From Gibbula magus (taxonomy: Eukaryota; Mollusca; Gastropoda; Trochida; Trochidae): a DNA stretch of 64,000 bases. The translations under genes were made by a program, and so were the position numbers. Below, piece by piece: positions 43,758 through 52,471 of the stretch. The notes beneath the pieces were generated by a model that did not search any database, was not told the origin of the DNA, and saw only the letters and a list, made by a program, of their open reading frames with translations. The stretch is from contig OW388305.1 in assembly GCA_936450465.1 (NCBI GenBank), positions 41,554,687 to 41,618,686 on the forward strand. Reading direction: 5' to 3'. Within the stretch, counting starts at the first letter, position 1; each line of letters opens with the position of its first letter.

Positions 43758-46700
43758 TTAAGTTTGATTTTGGTCCTGTTGCAATACTGCGCCAATTCCA
43801 TAGTTGGAAGCATCAGTGTCCAATATCAATTCCCCATCTCCTAAAGGAAAGGCCAGAACTGGAGCTGACATCAAACTTGTTTGAAGCTCTCTAAAGGCTC
43901 TCTGTTGTTCATCCGACCACGTGAAGGTTACTCCTTTTTGCGTTAGGAAATACAGTGGTTGTGCCTTTTCAGTATACTGAGGGATGAACCTCCTGTAATA
44001 GTTGGTAAGTCCGAGAAACACTTGAACTTCCTTTCCGTTTCTGGGAGTTTCCCACTCTGAGACCGTTTGAACAAGCTTAGGATTTGTCTCAATACCTTCA
44101 GAGGAAACCATGTGACCGAGAAACAACACTTTCCTTTGAAATAGATGACACTTGCTTGGCTTCAGCTTCAATTGGTACTCTCTGAATCTCTTAAAGACTT
44201 CCTGAAGCTTTGCCATGTGATCTTTGAAAGAATTTCCTGAAACAATGACATCATCCAAGTATATCAAAACCTGTTTCCACTGGAGTCCACTTAGAACAAG
44301 TTCCATGGCTCTTTGAAAAGTTCCTGGTGCACCACACAGACCAAATGGCATTCTAGTAAACTCAAACAACCCATATCTTGTGTTGAATGCTGTCTTCGGC
44401 TGGTCCTCCTCAGTCATTTGAATCTGGTGGTAGCCCATTTGCAGGTCAAGTGTCGAGAATATTGAAACGCCTTGGAGTGCATTCAAACATTCCTCAATAT
44501 TGGGAATTGCAACAGATGATTTTGAGGAAACATCATTTATTTTCCGATAATCTATACACCAACGCAATCCACCATCTTTTTTCCGCACAAGGACCACAGG
44601 ACTAGCCCATTCAGATGTAGAAGGGACTACGATTCCGCTGTCCAGCAACTTCTTCAGATGCTGCTCCTCTTCAGACTGAAACCCAATTGGCGTCCTTCTA
44701 ACTGGTTGCCTTATTGGTCTTGCTGAACCCGTAGGAATGGTGTGTTTGACATCTTTGAAACAGCCCACGTCCTCGTCACTTCTAGCAAACACGTCCTGAT
44801 ATTCCCCTAAAAGCTGTTCAAGTTCGGGACGTTCATTTGGTTGCAGATGTTCTGATGCCCTTTCAATCAAGTCAGCTAAATGCTGTGGAATCTCCAATTC
44901 TGTGTTTTGTTCTATCTCACAAGCTCTGAGTGTAATATCTTTTTCAGCATTTGAGGCTTGCAGACTTCCACTTTCTTGCTCTGTCATTTCGAAGTCTAAC
45001 AGCTTGCCTAGGTGGGTACCCGTCTCAAGGATAACTTCTTGGGTGTTCGGATTCAGTAATTTAATTGGGACACTGCCCTTTCCTTTTACCAATGCTGCAC
45101 CAGCGAATATTCCTTTATTGAGCGACGCTGGTTCAAACAATGTTGACTCCTTGCTTGGGTTACACCCTGTCACTCGAGCAATAACTACTTTTTCTGACCT
45201 TGCAGGAATGACCACCTTTTCATCTAGGCTAACTGTTGCGGGGGCAAATCCATCCTTGCATATGCCTGGGATTACTGATCCATTTATGATGATATCACCT
45301 TGTCTTGCAAGAATTGTTGCATCTACTTCCTCCAGAAAATCCATTCCAACCAAAATCGGGTCCCTGATAGGTGCGATGTACACTGGCCAGTCCCATGATG
45401 AATTAGCCAGTGAGAGTGTCACTGTGACTCCTCCCACAGCCTCCATCTCTGCACCATTTTCTGCATTACAGAGGATAGCCCTTTCATTGCTTCCCTTGAT
45501 TCCCAATTCGGCTGCAAGCTCTTGGGAAATAACAGTTGCATCCGCACCTGTGTCAATCAAGGCACTCGCTTTGTTCCCATTCACAGACACTCCAATGAAG
45601 ATACTTTTGGATGCTTTGTGTAGTCGCCTTATTGTTACTCTGGCTATTTTTGGTGACTCTTCTAATTTCCTGTTTGAATAGTGGGGACTATTTGAACGAC
45701 TACGTCTCTTTTCTTTTTTACAATCCCTTATGAAGTGTCCAACTTCTCCACAGTTGTAACAGCTACTGTCTGTTCTTGGCTGTTCTGTTTTAAGAAGATT
45801 TGGAATTTGCAGTAGCAGAGATTCTATCTTCTCAAGACGGCTTTCAATGCTTTTATCAGAATGGAAGTTCCTAATTTTCTCATTTGTGGTTCTAGGTTTT
45901 GGGCTGTATGCGCGTCTTATGACAGTCTCGTCCTCACTGTCTTCTTCTGTTGCAAAAGCAACCCGACGACTCACATGTGACTGTGAATGTTTATCACTAT
46001 CCCTTCCAATGGTGGCCTTAAAATTGTGTTGTAAACGAACAACTTCCTCAACTGCTGCTGAAACGGTTTTTGGTGCTTTGTTCATAGCTTCATATGCTAC
46101 CTTAGTATCCTTAAGCCCCTTCAGAAAAAACTCAGCTGCCAACTCCTCTAGCATCTGCAAGTGAACACCAGGAAATGCTTTTGCCGCCAATCTTCTTACT
46201 TCCTGTGCATATTCCTCAATAGTTTCCTTTCCTTGCCGGAACTCTGACAACTGTTTCCGTAAGGTAGAAGGTGGCTCAGAACGTCCAAATCTGTCAGCGA
46301 GATGTTGAACAAGGGTTGCATAGTCATCTTGGATAGCAAGGGGCAGTGTGCATATAAATTTAACAGCACCCTTCCTCATGCAGTCATGCAAACGCTCAAG
46401 TTTCTCTTCGTCATTCCACTGATATCGCCTGGCCATGCGTTCAAAGGGATAAAAGAAAACCTCCCAATCTTCACAACCGTCAAATTCTGCTAACTTAGGA
46501 CGAGGAACATCTTCAAATACAGAACGGTTACTTGAAAAACTTCGGAAAGATCCACCTCGTGGAGCTGTAGGTGTTGAGGTTCCGCCTTGAGCAAGTGGAC
46601 TCTGTGAAAAACTATATTGACTTGATTCAGACATTTGGGGTTGTCTATTATACCGGTGGCCAGATGATTGAAAAGAATTTATCACTGACAATTCCGGTTT

Positions 46701-47057
46701 GAATCTTGATTCTCTTGGTATGTTGCAATTGCCTTTTTGTTGTGTTGCGACATTTCCTTTCGTATTTAAAGAATCTTCCTTGTCCCTCTCAAACTCAGCA
46801 AGTCTTGCCACCACTGTTCTATCAATACCTTCTTGCGTTACGTTCAAGGCACGTCTTAGTTCAAGTTGGTCTTCCTCCAACTTGCGGTGAAGCCAGGCTT
46901 GTTGCTCCATATGTTCTTGACGCCATTGTTGCCTTTCAGTTGCTGTATCATGAAAAAGTTCCTTCAGCTCTGTCACCAGTGTTTTAATAGTGTCCTCCTT
47001 TGCAGCATGACAAGTAGCACCTGCCTCCCCAGTAGTAGTGTCCTCATTATCCTCCAT
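43758..47057 (-). CDS. Ty3 Gag-protease-reverse transcriptase
   Basis: 1099 codons in a single frame. Gag: coiled coil at residues 20-75, then a capsid-like region (about 185-350, LAEFDGCEDWEVFFYPFERM). Zinc knuckle C433-x2-C-x4-H-x4-C446. Protease ALIDTGADATVIS (D502) and ILVGMDFL. RT: LVRKKDGGLRWCIDYRKIND, STLDLQMGYHQI (D871), TRMPFGLCGAPGTFQRAM, LIYLDDVIV (D935, D936). RNase H begins at LILDTDASNYGIGA. It stops at TAA 43758-43760 inside RNase H. Gag and pol are fused with no frameshift between them, as in several Ty3 lineages. The start is ATG 47057, 5 nt after the preceding frame ends. Confidence 0.95.
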   Translation of the reverse strand: MEDNEDTTTGEAGATCHAAKEDTIKTLVTELKELFHDTATERQQWRQEHMEQQAWLHRKLEEDQLELRRALNVTQEGIDRTVVARLAEFERDKEDSLNTKGNVATQQKGNCNIPRESRFKPELSVINSFQSSGHRYNRQPQMSESSQYSFSQSPLAQGGTSTPTAPRGGSFRSFSSNRSVFEDVPRPKLAEFDGCEDWEVFFYPFERMARRYQWNDEEKLERLHDCMRKGAVKFICTLPLAIQDDYATLVQHLADRFGRSEPPSTLRKQLSEFRQGKETIEEYAQEVRRLAAKAFPGVHLQMLEELAAEFFLKGLKDTKVAYEAMNKAPKTVSAAVEEVVRLQHNFKATIGRDSDKHSQSHVSRRVAFATEEDSEDETVIRRAYSPKPRTTNEKIRNFHSDKSIESRLEKIESLLLQIPNLLKTEQPRTDSSCYNCGEVGHFIRDCKKEKRRSRSNSPHYSNRKLEESPKIARVTIRRLHKASKSIFIGVSVNGNKASALIDTGADATVISQELAAELGIKGSNERAILCNAENGAEMEAVGGVTVTLSLANSSWDWPVYIAPIRDPILVGMDFLEEVDATILARQGDIIINGSVIPGICKDGFAPATVSLDEKVVIPARSEKVVIARVTGCNPSKESTLFEPASLNKGIFAGAALVKGKGSVPIKLLNPNTQEVILETGTHLGKLLDFEMTEQESGSLQASNAEKDITLRACEIEQNTELEIPQHLADLIERASEHLQPNERPELEQLLGEYQDVFARSDEDVGCFKDVKHTIPTGSARPIRQPVRRTPIGFQSEEEQHLKKLLDSGIVVPSTSEWASPVVLVRKKDGGLRWCIDYRKINDVSSKSSVAIPNIEECLNALQGVSIFSTLDLQMGYHQIQMTEEDQPKTAFNTRYGLFEFTRMPFGLCGAPGTFQRAMELVLSGLQWKQVLIYLDDVIVSGNSFKDHMAKLQEVFKRFREYQLKLKPSKCHLFQRKVLFLGHMVSSEGIETNPKLVQTVSEWETPRNGKEVQVFLGLTNYYRRFIPQYTEKAQPLYFLTQKGVTFTWSDEQQRAFRELQTSLMSAPVLAFPLGDGELILDTDASNYGIGAVLQQDQNQT

Positions 47058-47062
47058 TTTCT

Positions 47063-47839
47063 CTAAAGTTCAGTTGCTAGTACCTCCTGTGGATCCACAG
47101 CAACTTGAAATTCTGGGTCAAAACACTCGTCTATTGCATCCCACTCTAAACGCTTAAGCCACTTTTTTGCGAGAACCTCGCATGGGTGGACCCCATCAGT
47201 AGTCAACTTTTCTATGTTGTTTTGAGGAGACCTTCCTTTTCTGGTTTTGAACAAGTCTAGTTGAAACTGCAAAGAGTTTCTACCAAGGGATGTATTCAGG
47301 TTAACAATCTGTCTATTAATTAGTTTGGTTTGACGCAGCACTTCTGTGTCTGAGTGTATCCAGCGTGGTTTCCTCTGGTGGGCTTTCACTTGGTTCCAAA
47401 CAGTTACAGATACCGGAGGGAGTCCAATGAATTTAATTCTACAGTCCAGTTTCAATGCAATGTCTCTAGCTCTTAACAACTGACTGTGTAATGAATCTAC
47501 AGTAGAGTTGTCCCAACACGACACATCTATTATCTTTGAGGTTTTGCACTTTTGAGTTATATCACAAGTACCAATCCACACGTACACAATTGCCGTTTTC
47601 TGTTTTTGTGCAATAAGTTGGGGAAGTTTCAATTCCAATTCATCAACTAATTGTCTTGCTTTCCCTCCGCTTTTGCAAATGAAATCCAAAGGAAGCTTAG
47701 AAGATGAAACAAAGTGTTGTTTTAAGTAATAACCTTTACTGTCACTTAAAAGGACTGCAAACCTACTTGGTTCAGTCACAGGTATCACTTTTTGCCTTGA
47801 CTTAGAATCCACAAATTTCAGTAAGTCACGAACACTCAT
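47063..47839 (-). CDS. SGNH/GDSL-hydrolase-like protein encoded by the Ty3 element
   Basis: 258 codons, complete, inside the retrotransposon ahead of gag. Block I is FAVLLSDSKGYYL, with S34 the candidate nucleophile (GDS-type, Gly replaced by Ser). A Gly-Gly lies at 58-59 (block II). VYVWIGTCDIT (90-93) corresponds to the G-x-N-D block with Cys in place of Asn. TTDGVHPCEVLAKKWL supplies D215 and H218 (block V, D-x-x-H). Strand/helix alternation and INRQIVNLN also fit SGNH esterases. Such domains are known in CR1-type LINE ORF1 and, from memory, in Ngaro elements, acting as esterases of unclear role; I know of none described in front of gag in Ty3 elements. Activity is an inference. TAG is 5 nt upstream of the gag ATG. 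Confidence 0.75.
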   Translation of the reverse strand: MSVRDLLKFVDSKSRQKVIPVTEPSRFAVLLSDSKGYYLKQHFVSSSKLPLDFICKSGGKARQLVDELELKLPQLIAQKQKTAIVYVWIGTCDITQKCKTSKIIDVSCWDNSTVDSLHSQLLRARDIALKLDCRIKFIGLPPVSVTVWNQVKAHQRKPRWIHSDTEVLRQTKLINRQIVNLNTSLGRNSLQFQLDLFKTRKGRSPQNNIEKLTTDGVHPCEVLAKKWLKRLEWDAIDECFDPEFQVAVDPQEVLATEL

Positions 47840-48324
47840 CTGGCATGAAATTTTAACTACATATTACAAGAATACAATACAAGAAAAACAGTTATGACAT
47901 TCGAATAAAAAATAGCAATTGAATTATCAATAACGCTTTAAAATTACAATGCGCAAAAAATAACTAATATTTTTCACAAAAAGCAAATTTTCTGTCCGGG
48001 AACATGGGCACCTCGCCAAAACACATCAACCCGGGAACAGGGGCGATTCGCCAAAACGCAACACTGAGAAATCCGCCAGCATGTCAATTCAGTAAAATGA
48101 TATCTGGGAGAATCATCAAATATTGTCAATGAAACGCAACTGTATTTTACATTAAAAGTATAATTATGATGCTAAATGAGTATCGTGCACTTCTTGGAGT
48201 ATACAATGCAGCTGTACGATAAGAACGATCTCATCGATGTCCGCTGTTGCCGCCGAAGGGACTAGACCGCTTCAGAATCGTCATACAGTGGATAGGTCAG
48301 ACCGTAGGGTAGGAATCGCACACA
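47840..48324 (-). other. 5' untranslated leader of the Ty3 element
   Basis: About 485 nt between the primer-binding site and the first reading frame. No further frame is seen. It probably holds the packaging signal, which cannot be pinpointed. Confidence 0.6.
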
Positions 48325-48341
48325 AATCACTTCTGAAACCA
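48325..48341 (-). other. Primer-binding site of the Ty3 element
   Basis: TGGTTTCAGAAGTGATT begins one nucleotide after the 5' LTR. TGG pairs with the CCA end of a tRNA; the following bases resemble binding sites for tRNA-Leu (TGG-x-x-TCAGAAGTG), which is a tentative assignment. Confidence 0.7.
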
Positions 48342-48342
48342 A

Positions 48343-48528
48343 TGTAGCGATAAGTTCTATGGAGGTTAGTCTCCAACCTGGCGTGGGAATCGCTACAGAC
48401 GACGACAGACGACAGACACGTTATGTCAGTTAGGCCATCTTTATTTCGTCTGCTCTTGATACAGGCGCGTAGGTAGAGTGTGTGGCGAGTCAAGAAGGCA
48501 GTACTAATCGCTACTCGATAGCACTACA
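48343..48528 (-). repeat. 5' LTR of the Ty3 element
   Basis: 186 bp, matching 41225-41410. It contains the presumed promoter of the element; no TATA box stands out. Confidence 0.97.
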
Positions 48529-48697
48529 ATATGGTGCATCACACGATAACGTGTAGATATCAGCAATGTCAGATCCATATGCATCTCCGGTAACAGCCTC
48601 ACAAAAATCTGTGGTGCTGGCCTCCTCATTTGAGAGTGAAATCCGAACTCCATTCCATCTTTCTTTGTCTAAATTGAAACAGATCCACTATGTCTTT
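48529..48697 (-). pseudogene. FTP lectin exon 3 pseudogene, 5' part
   Basis: The minus strand encodes NGVRISLSNEEASTTDFCEA and DIADIYTLSCD, close to exon 2587-2841. Then about 16 nt are missing, shifting the frame before the point where the retrotransposon entered. The copy was therefore already dead before insertion. Its second half is at 41161-41224. Confidence 0.85.
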
Positions 48698-48854
48698 TCT
48701 AGATCATATCTTTATTGGAAAATGTTATCAGACTGCTAATATCAAGACCGGAATTCAGTTTCTGTTGTTATTAAGGCTGTTTGACACAAGCAAACTTTTG
48801 GACTCACACTAGAAGACACTGTTAATATGAATTTTAAAAACAATACATACAATA

Positions 48855-48888
48855 TCTGTTCTGAAGTAGATGGTAACATCAGGGGAGT
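48855..48888 (-). pseudogene. Fragment of FTP lectin exon 2
   Basis: The minus strand reads CTCCCCTGATGTTACCATCT-ACTTCAGAACAGA, matching the last 34 nt of the 207-nt exon (S-P-x-V-T-I-Y-F-R-T). The donor is replaced by TATTGTATG and the rest of the exon is gone. Confidence 0.6.
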
Positions 48889-49019
48889 AGTCAGGCAGAA
48901 TGGTGAAATAAGTGTGCACTTAGGGTGAAAAGTACCAAACTTTGCACAAAGATAGCTTATGGTATTTCGATTAAATACGGTCTGAGGGCCAAGTCAATTT
49001 CGATCCAAGAAGCAAAAAT

Positions 49020-49420
49020 AACCAAAATGGCGGCCAATTTAGTGACCTAAGTTGATTTATCTTTTATACGTTTCTGCGTGTTTATATCATTCAATTTGAT
49101 TGTGTATCTGGCTTGTTTAGACTTGAAATATTATGAGTTGCAATTTATTGGTAATCCCGTTATTGACAATAGCAAAACATAATCCAAAATGGCGGCCAAT
49201 TTGATGCTGAATGGTATCCTTCAATAATCTAGAATTGAATTGTTTTGTTTAATCTTGTTTTGGTTTACTTGGTATTGTTCGCTTATGGTCTTCATATAAT
49301 TCTAGTCGAAGATTCAAATTAATTTTCTTCCAAGATGGCCGCCAAATTCAAAATGGCTGCAACAGTAAACATGTACTTTTTGGCATATTTACTCATATTC
49401 AAATGAACAAACAACGCGTT
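49020..49420. repeat. Left arm of inverted repeat with ATGGCGGCC motifs
   Basis: About 400 bp resembling the reverse complement of 51035-51415. Shared features include TGATTTATC(T)TTT-ACGTTTCTGCGTGTTTATAT, AATTTGATTGTG, GGTAATCC-GTT-TTGACAATAGC, CCAAGATGGCCGCCAAATTC and AAAATGGC-GC. Contains AAAATGGCGGCCAATTT twice. Divergence is clear, so it is old. Confidence 0.75.
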
Positions 49421-51034
49421 TTTTGTGGTTCATGCTTATTCTAAAGATAATGATCTGTTCTATATTTTGCAAGGGATTGATTGACTTTTGCAAGGGAATT
49501 TCTTGCTACTATTCATTAAGATTGGTTTTCTAAGTGCCCCAAAAATGCTCCTTTAACATAAGAACACATTCGATTAAAATGTATTCAATTAACTCAATGA
49601 AAGAAACTGCAAAATACCGATGTGATTGAAAGTTATATACATGATGTTCACCAAATCTTTTCCAAGATATAGAACTAGAAGTATCATACACAACATAATG
49701 CACTAGGTTCGAGTCGCATACTGTAAACAGTGGTTGTAACAACTGACGGGAAATATATTTAAAAACTATAGTAATTGATTGCACTGTCTATAAGACTATA
49801 AGCGGTCTGTTTTGTTCCATTTCTTTTATGCGACTGTCACCTCTTGGCAAACTTGAAACACTGAACACATGCACCATCTCATTTTTAGCGTATCTAGAAT
49901 ATTGTCAATGGTATCACGACTTTCACTCCAAGATATCATTACATCGCATCTGTTCAGACCTCAACTCATTACCAATACAATGCAAGATACACGCTCTGTA
50001 CCTACACTCAGTGCAGGATAAACAAAGATCCAAGTTATTTACGCACGTTCGCCTACCAGATGAAGTACAAGTACCCAATGAAATGAGTTGCCTCTCATTA
50101 CCGGTCATCACCAGTGCTCCCACAGGAGTTTATATGTCTGTCTAACATGAGGGCAAACACTTATTTTTTTAATAACAAAAACAGTATCCCGAGAGTTGAA
50201 AAAAGCTTCTTAAACGTCAGGGAAGATTTTGCCTGCTTCTTTCATTTATCTCAAAAGATCACAACCGATAAAGGTATGAATTGTCAGAGACAATCTTCTA
50301 CGATCCAAAGATCTTGGTATTTGCTATCATTGGTATCATTGATTATCACTGGATCACTGGGTTGCATGAAGCAGAAACCTGCAATCAAATTCTTCAAAAG
50401 TGCAAAATGTTTGGCAACGTATGCCCTTCTAGGGGATATCATTATCAGCAATGTCAACGTACCTAAAGTAGATAAGTATGATGACCATTGCACCTTAGTC
50501 ATTACTACTGATTGATCAGTAAGAAAGGCAAGACCGTGGTATATTGGTGTTTGCATGCACATAAACTGAGAGCGTTCTTGTAAATCGTTACATAAATCAA
50601 GTTCATCAGACACAGTCTTTCAAGGAGAGCAGTCTATCAAACAGGACACACCTGTTGAAACGTGGTTTCAAACAGAGGATGTCATTGTGGATGCTCTATT
50701 TTCAAACTTTGTTTGGGGTACCATGTTTTTTCTCTCTAAATATGAGCGATATGATGACTTCAGCTGATATGAAAAGTATTCTGGATACAGAATAAAAAGT
50801 GTGGCATCTCAGCACTGTCCAGTTCACATTGTGTAATTTAAAATATTGCGTAGTGGTATACTACTGTGTATAATGTATGTATCTTATATTTTACTGAGCT
50901 GAACGATGTAGTGTCAGTTCACAACAAAGTTATTAGGTAAAATTTATTCCTTCAATAATCAATTCCTGCAAAATAATGAACAGACAATTATCTTCAAAAC
51001 AAACAAGAATAATAATATTTGGGTTATTGAATCA
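49421..51034. other. Spacer of the inverted repeat; no gene recognised
   Basis: Frames such as 49828-50145 and 50114-50515 (plus) exist, but neither shows a family motif or splice borders. With the inverted flanks this could be the interior of a decayed DNA transposon; I cannot show that. Confidence 0.4.
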
Positions 51035-51415
51035 TTTGATTTGATATGCGTAAATATGCCAAAATAAATACATGTTAACTGTGGCGGCCATTTTGAATTT
51101 GGCGGCCATCTTGGAAGGAAATTAATTTGACCCTTTGGGGTAGATTTATTTGAAGATCATAAGAATACCAACCTAAATGAATAGTAAAAAGATTAGGGGA
51201 AAACATTCAAATCTAGCTTATCGAAGGATGCCCTTCAGGGACTAATTGGCCGTCATTTTGGATGATGGTTGCTATTGTCAACAACAGGATTACCAATACA
51301 TTACCAGTCATGGTATTTTTAGTCTAAAGAAGCCAGATTCACAATCAAATTGGATCATATAAACACGTAGAAACGTAAAAACAGATAAATCAACACCGGT
51401 CACAAAATTGGCCCC
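51035..51415. repeat. Right arm of inverted repeat with ATGGCGGCC motifs
   Basis: Inverted counterpart of 49020-49420. Contains GTGGCGGCCATTTTG, TTTGGCGGCCATCTTGG and a degenerate GGCCGTCATTTTGG. Confidence 0.75.
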
Positions 51416-51588
51416 TATTTTGTTTTTTCGGCTGCCATTGATCATGTGTACCATCGTCAACATGGTATTATCAATATAATAGCAATCCTTGTATTTCTGG
51501 GGTTCTAAGCTAGTATAAATAATAATAAAATAGCATGAAATTATCATTACATATACAGAAACATGTAAAAGCAGATACGTATTATACT

Positions 51589-51788
51589 GTAACAATATTC
51601 ACGTAAACAAAGACATTGATTAATATATTTACCACATATAGGCGTATACCTCACTAAAGTATTAATAATAACACTGTAGACCAACAATATACTCTCCACT
51701 TGTTACTACCTCCTGATTAGATTATAATTGTCGCATTTTCATTCAACACCCATGTGTTGTCAAACTTTCAAAGAGTCATTAAACGTTT
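51589..51788 (+). repeat. Duplicated upstream block of the 56.4-kb gene, copy 1
   Basis: Matches 55984-56293: ACATATAGGCGTATACCTCA, CACTGTAGACCAACAATAT, CCTCCTGATTAGATTATAAT, TTTTCATTCAACACCCATGT. A middle piece of about 100 bp present in copy 2 is missing here. Similarity ends exactly at CATTAAACGTTTG, where the 368-bp Spindlin-like fragment begins. Confidence 0.9.
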
Positions 51789-52092
51789 GAAAAGCAAGCA
51801 ACATCCTCTAGAAGTAATGATCACAAACCTAAAACAGCTAATTGTGGAAGCTTGCAGCATACCAGGGGGACAAGATGAAAAAAGAGGAACACATGGACCT
51901 CTACTTGTTGGGAAATATATTGAGCACAAGTTCGGGGATGGGATAACATACAAAGGAAGAGTCATTTCTGTGGTGCCCGGATACCCATCATGGTACAATG
52001 TGAAATATATGGATGATGACAATTTGTATGTTTATGACCTGATGGTTGATTACAATTCAGGAGACCTTCGGATCGTGATGGATTCACAATAA
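51754..52092 (+). CDS. Chimeric reading frame: upstream block fused to Spindlin-like domain
   Basis: About 112 codons. The first dozen residues come from the duplicated upstream block (no ATG in this frame; GTG at 51754 is the nearest possible start). The rest (KSKQHPLEVM through RIVMDSQ) is the Spindlin-like end of the gene at 21899-22537, identical in sequence, with its own stop. Whether it is transcribed is unknown. It lacks a normal start and could instead be an inert copied fragment or act as a downstream exon. Confidence 0.4.
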   Translation: MLSNFQRVIKRLKSKQHPLEVMITNLKQLIVEACSIPGGQDEKRGTHGPLLVGKYIEHKFGDGITYKGRVISVVPGYPSWYNVKYMDDDNLYVYDLMVDYNSGDLRIVMDSQ

Positions 52093-52156
52093 CTGATGAA
52101 CATGAGAAAGACTGTTGACCCCTAAGATGTATATATTCATGACCAGTGAACCAGAA
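51789..52156 (+). repeat. 368-bp block, copy 2 of an apparently identical pair
   Basis: Same length and, as far as I can read, the same sequence as 22234-22601, in the same orientation, 29.6 kb away. It starts at GAAAAGCAAGC and ends at GTGAACCAGAA. No TIR, poly-A or target duplication is apparent. Confidence 0.9.
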
Positions 52157-52326
52157 CTTTTACTACTGAGAGTATTCTACGGTCTCTTCTGTATATAGTA
52201 ACCACCATGAAACACACATGCATAGAGCATCACTTCCAACATGTAAGTTATTTCATCCATACACATTCAAGTTAATACCACTCACGCTGAAGAACAATAA
52301 AAACCATAATTATCATGGATGCCCTT

Positions 52327-52471
52327 ACATGATTCACATTAGTCACATTATTCACATTGGTCACATTATTCACGTGATTCACATTGGTCACATTATTCAC
52401 ATGATTCACATTGGTCACATGATTCACATTATTCACATGATTCACATGATTAACATGATTCACATGATACA
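52327..52471. repeat. 9-bp minisatellite (TTCACATKR)n
   Basis: About 16 tandem units alternating TTCACATGA, TTCACATTG, GTCACATTA and TTCACATTA. Frames through it encode only H/I/M or N/H/V repeats. Confidence 0.95.

Larger units (their letters stand above)
41225..48528 (-). mobile_element. Ty3/gypsy LTR retrotransposon, 7.3 kb
   Basis: Complete element: 186-bp LTRs beginning TG and ending CA, 4-bp target duplication ATAT (41221-41224, 48529-48532), primer-binding site, polypurine tract, and minus-strand reading frames in the order SGNH-hydrolase-like, gag-protease-RT, RNase H, integrase. I find no difference between the LTRs, which points to very recent insertion. The RT-RNase H-integrase stretch is nevertheless interrupted by one in-frame stop and one frameshift. 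Confidence 0.97.

Noticed and set aside
44902..45681. 259-aa plus-strand frame opposite the Ty3 polyprotein
   Set aside because: Antisense shadow of gag-protease coding sequence; no family motif.
50114..50515. 133-aa plus-strand frame as a gene
   Set aside because: No recognisable motif, no splice borders, and it lies in the spacer of an inverted repeat; length alone is weak evidence in 64 kb.
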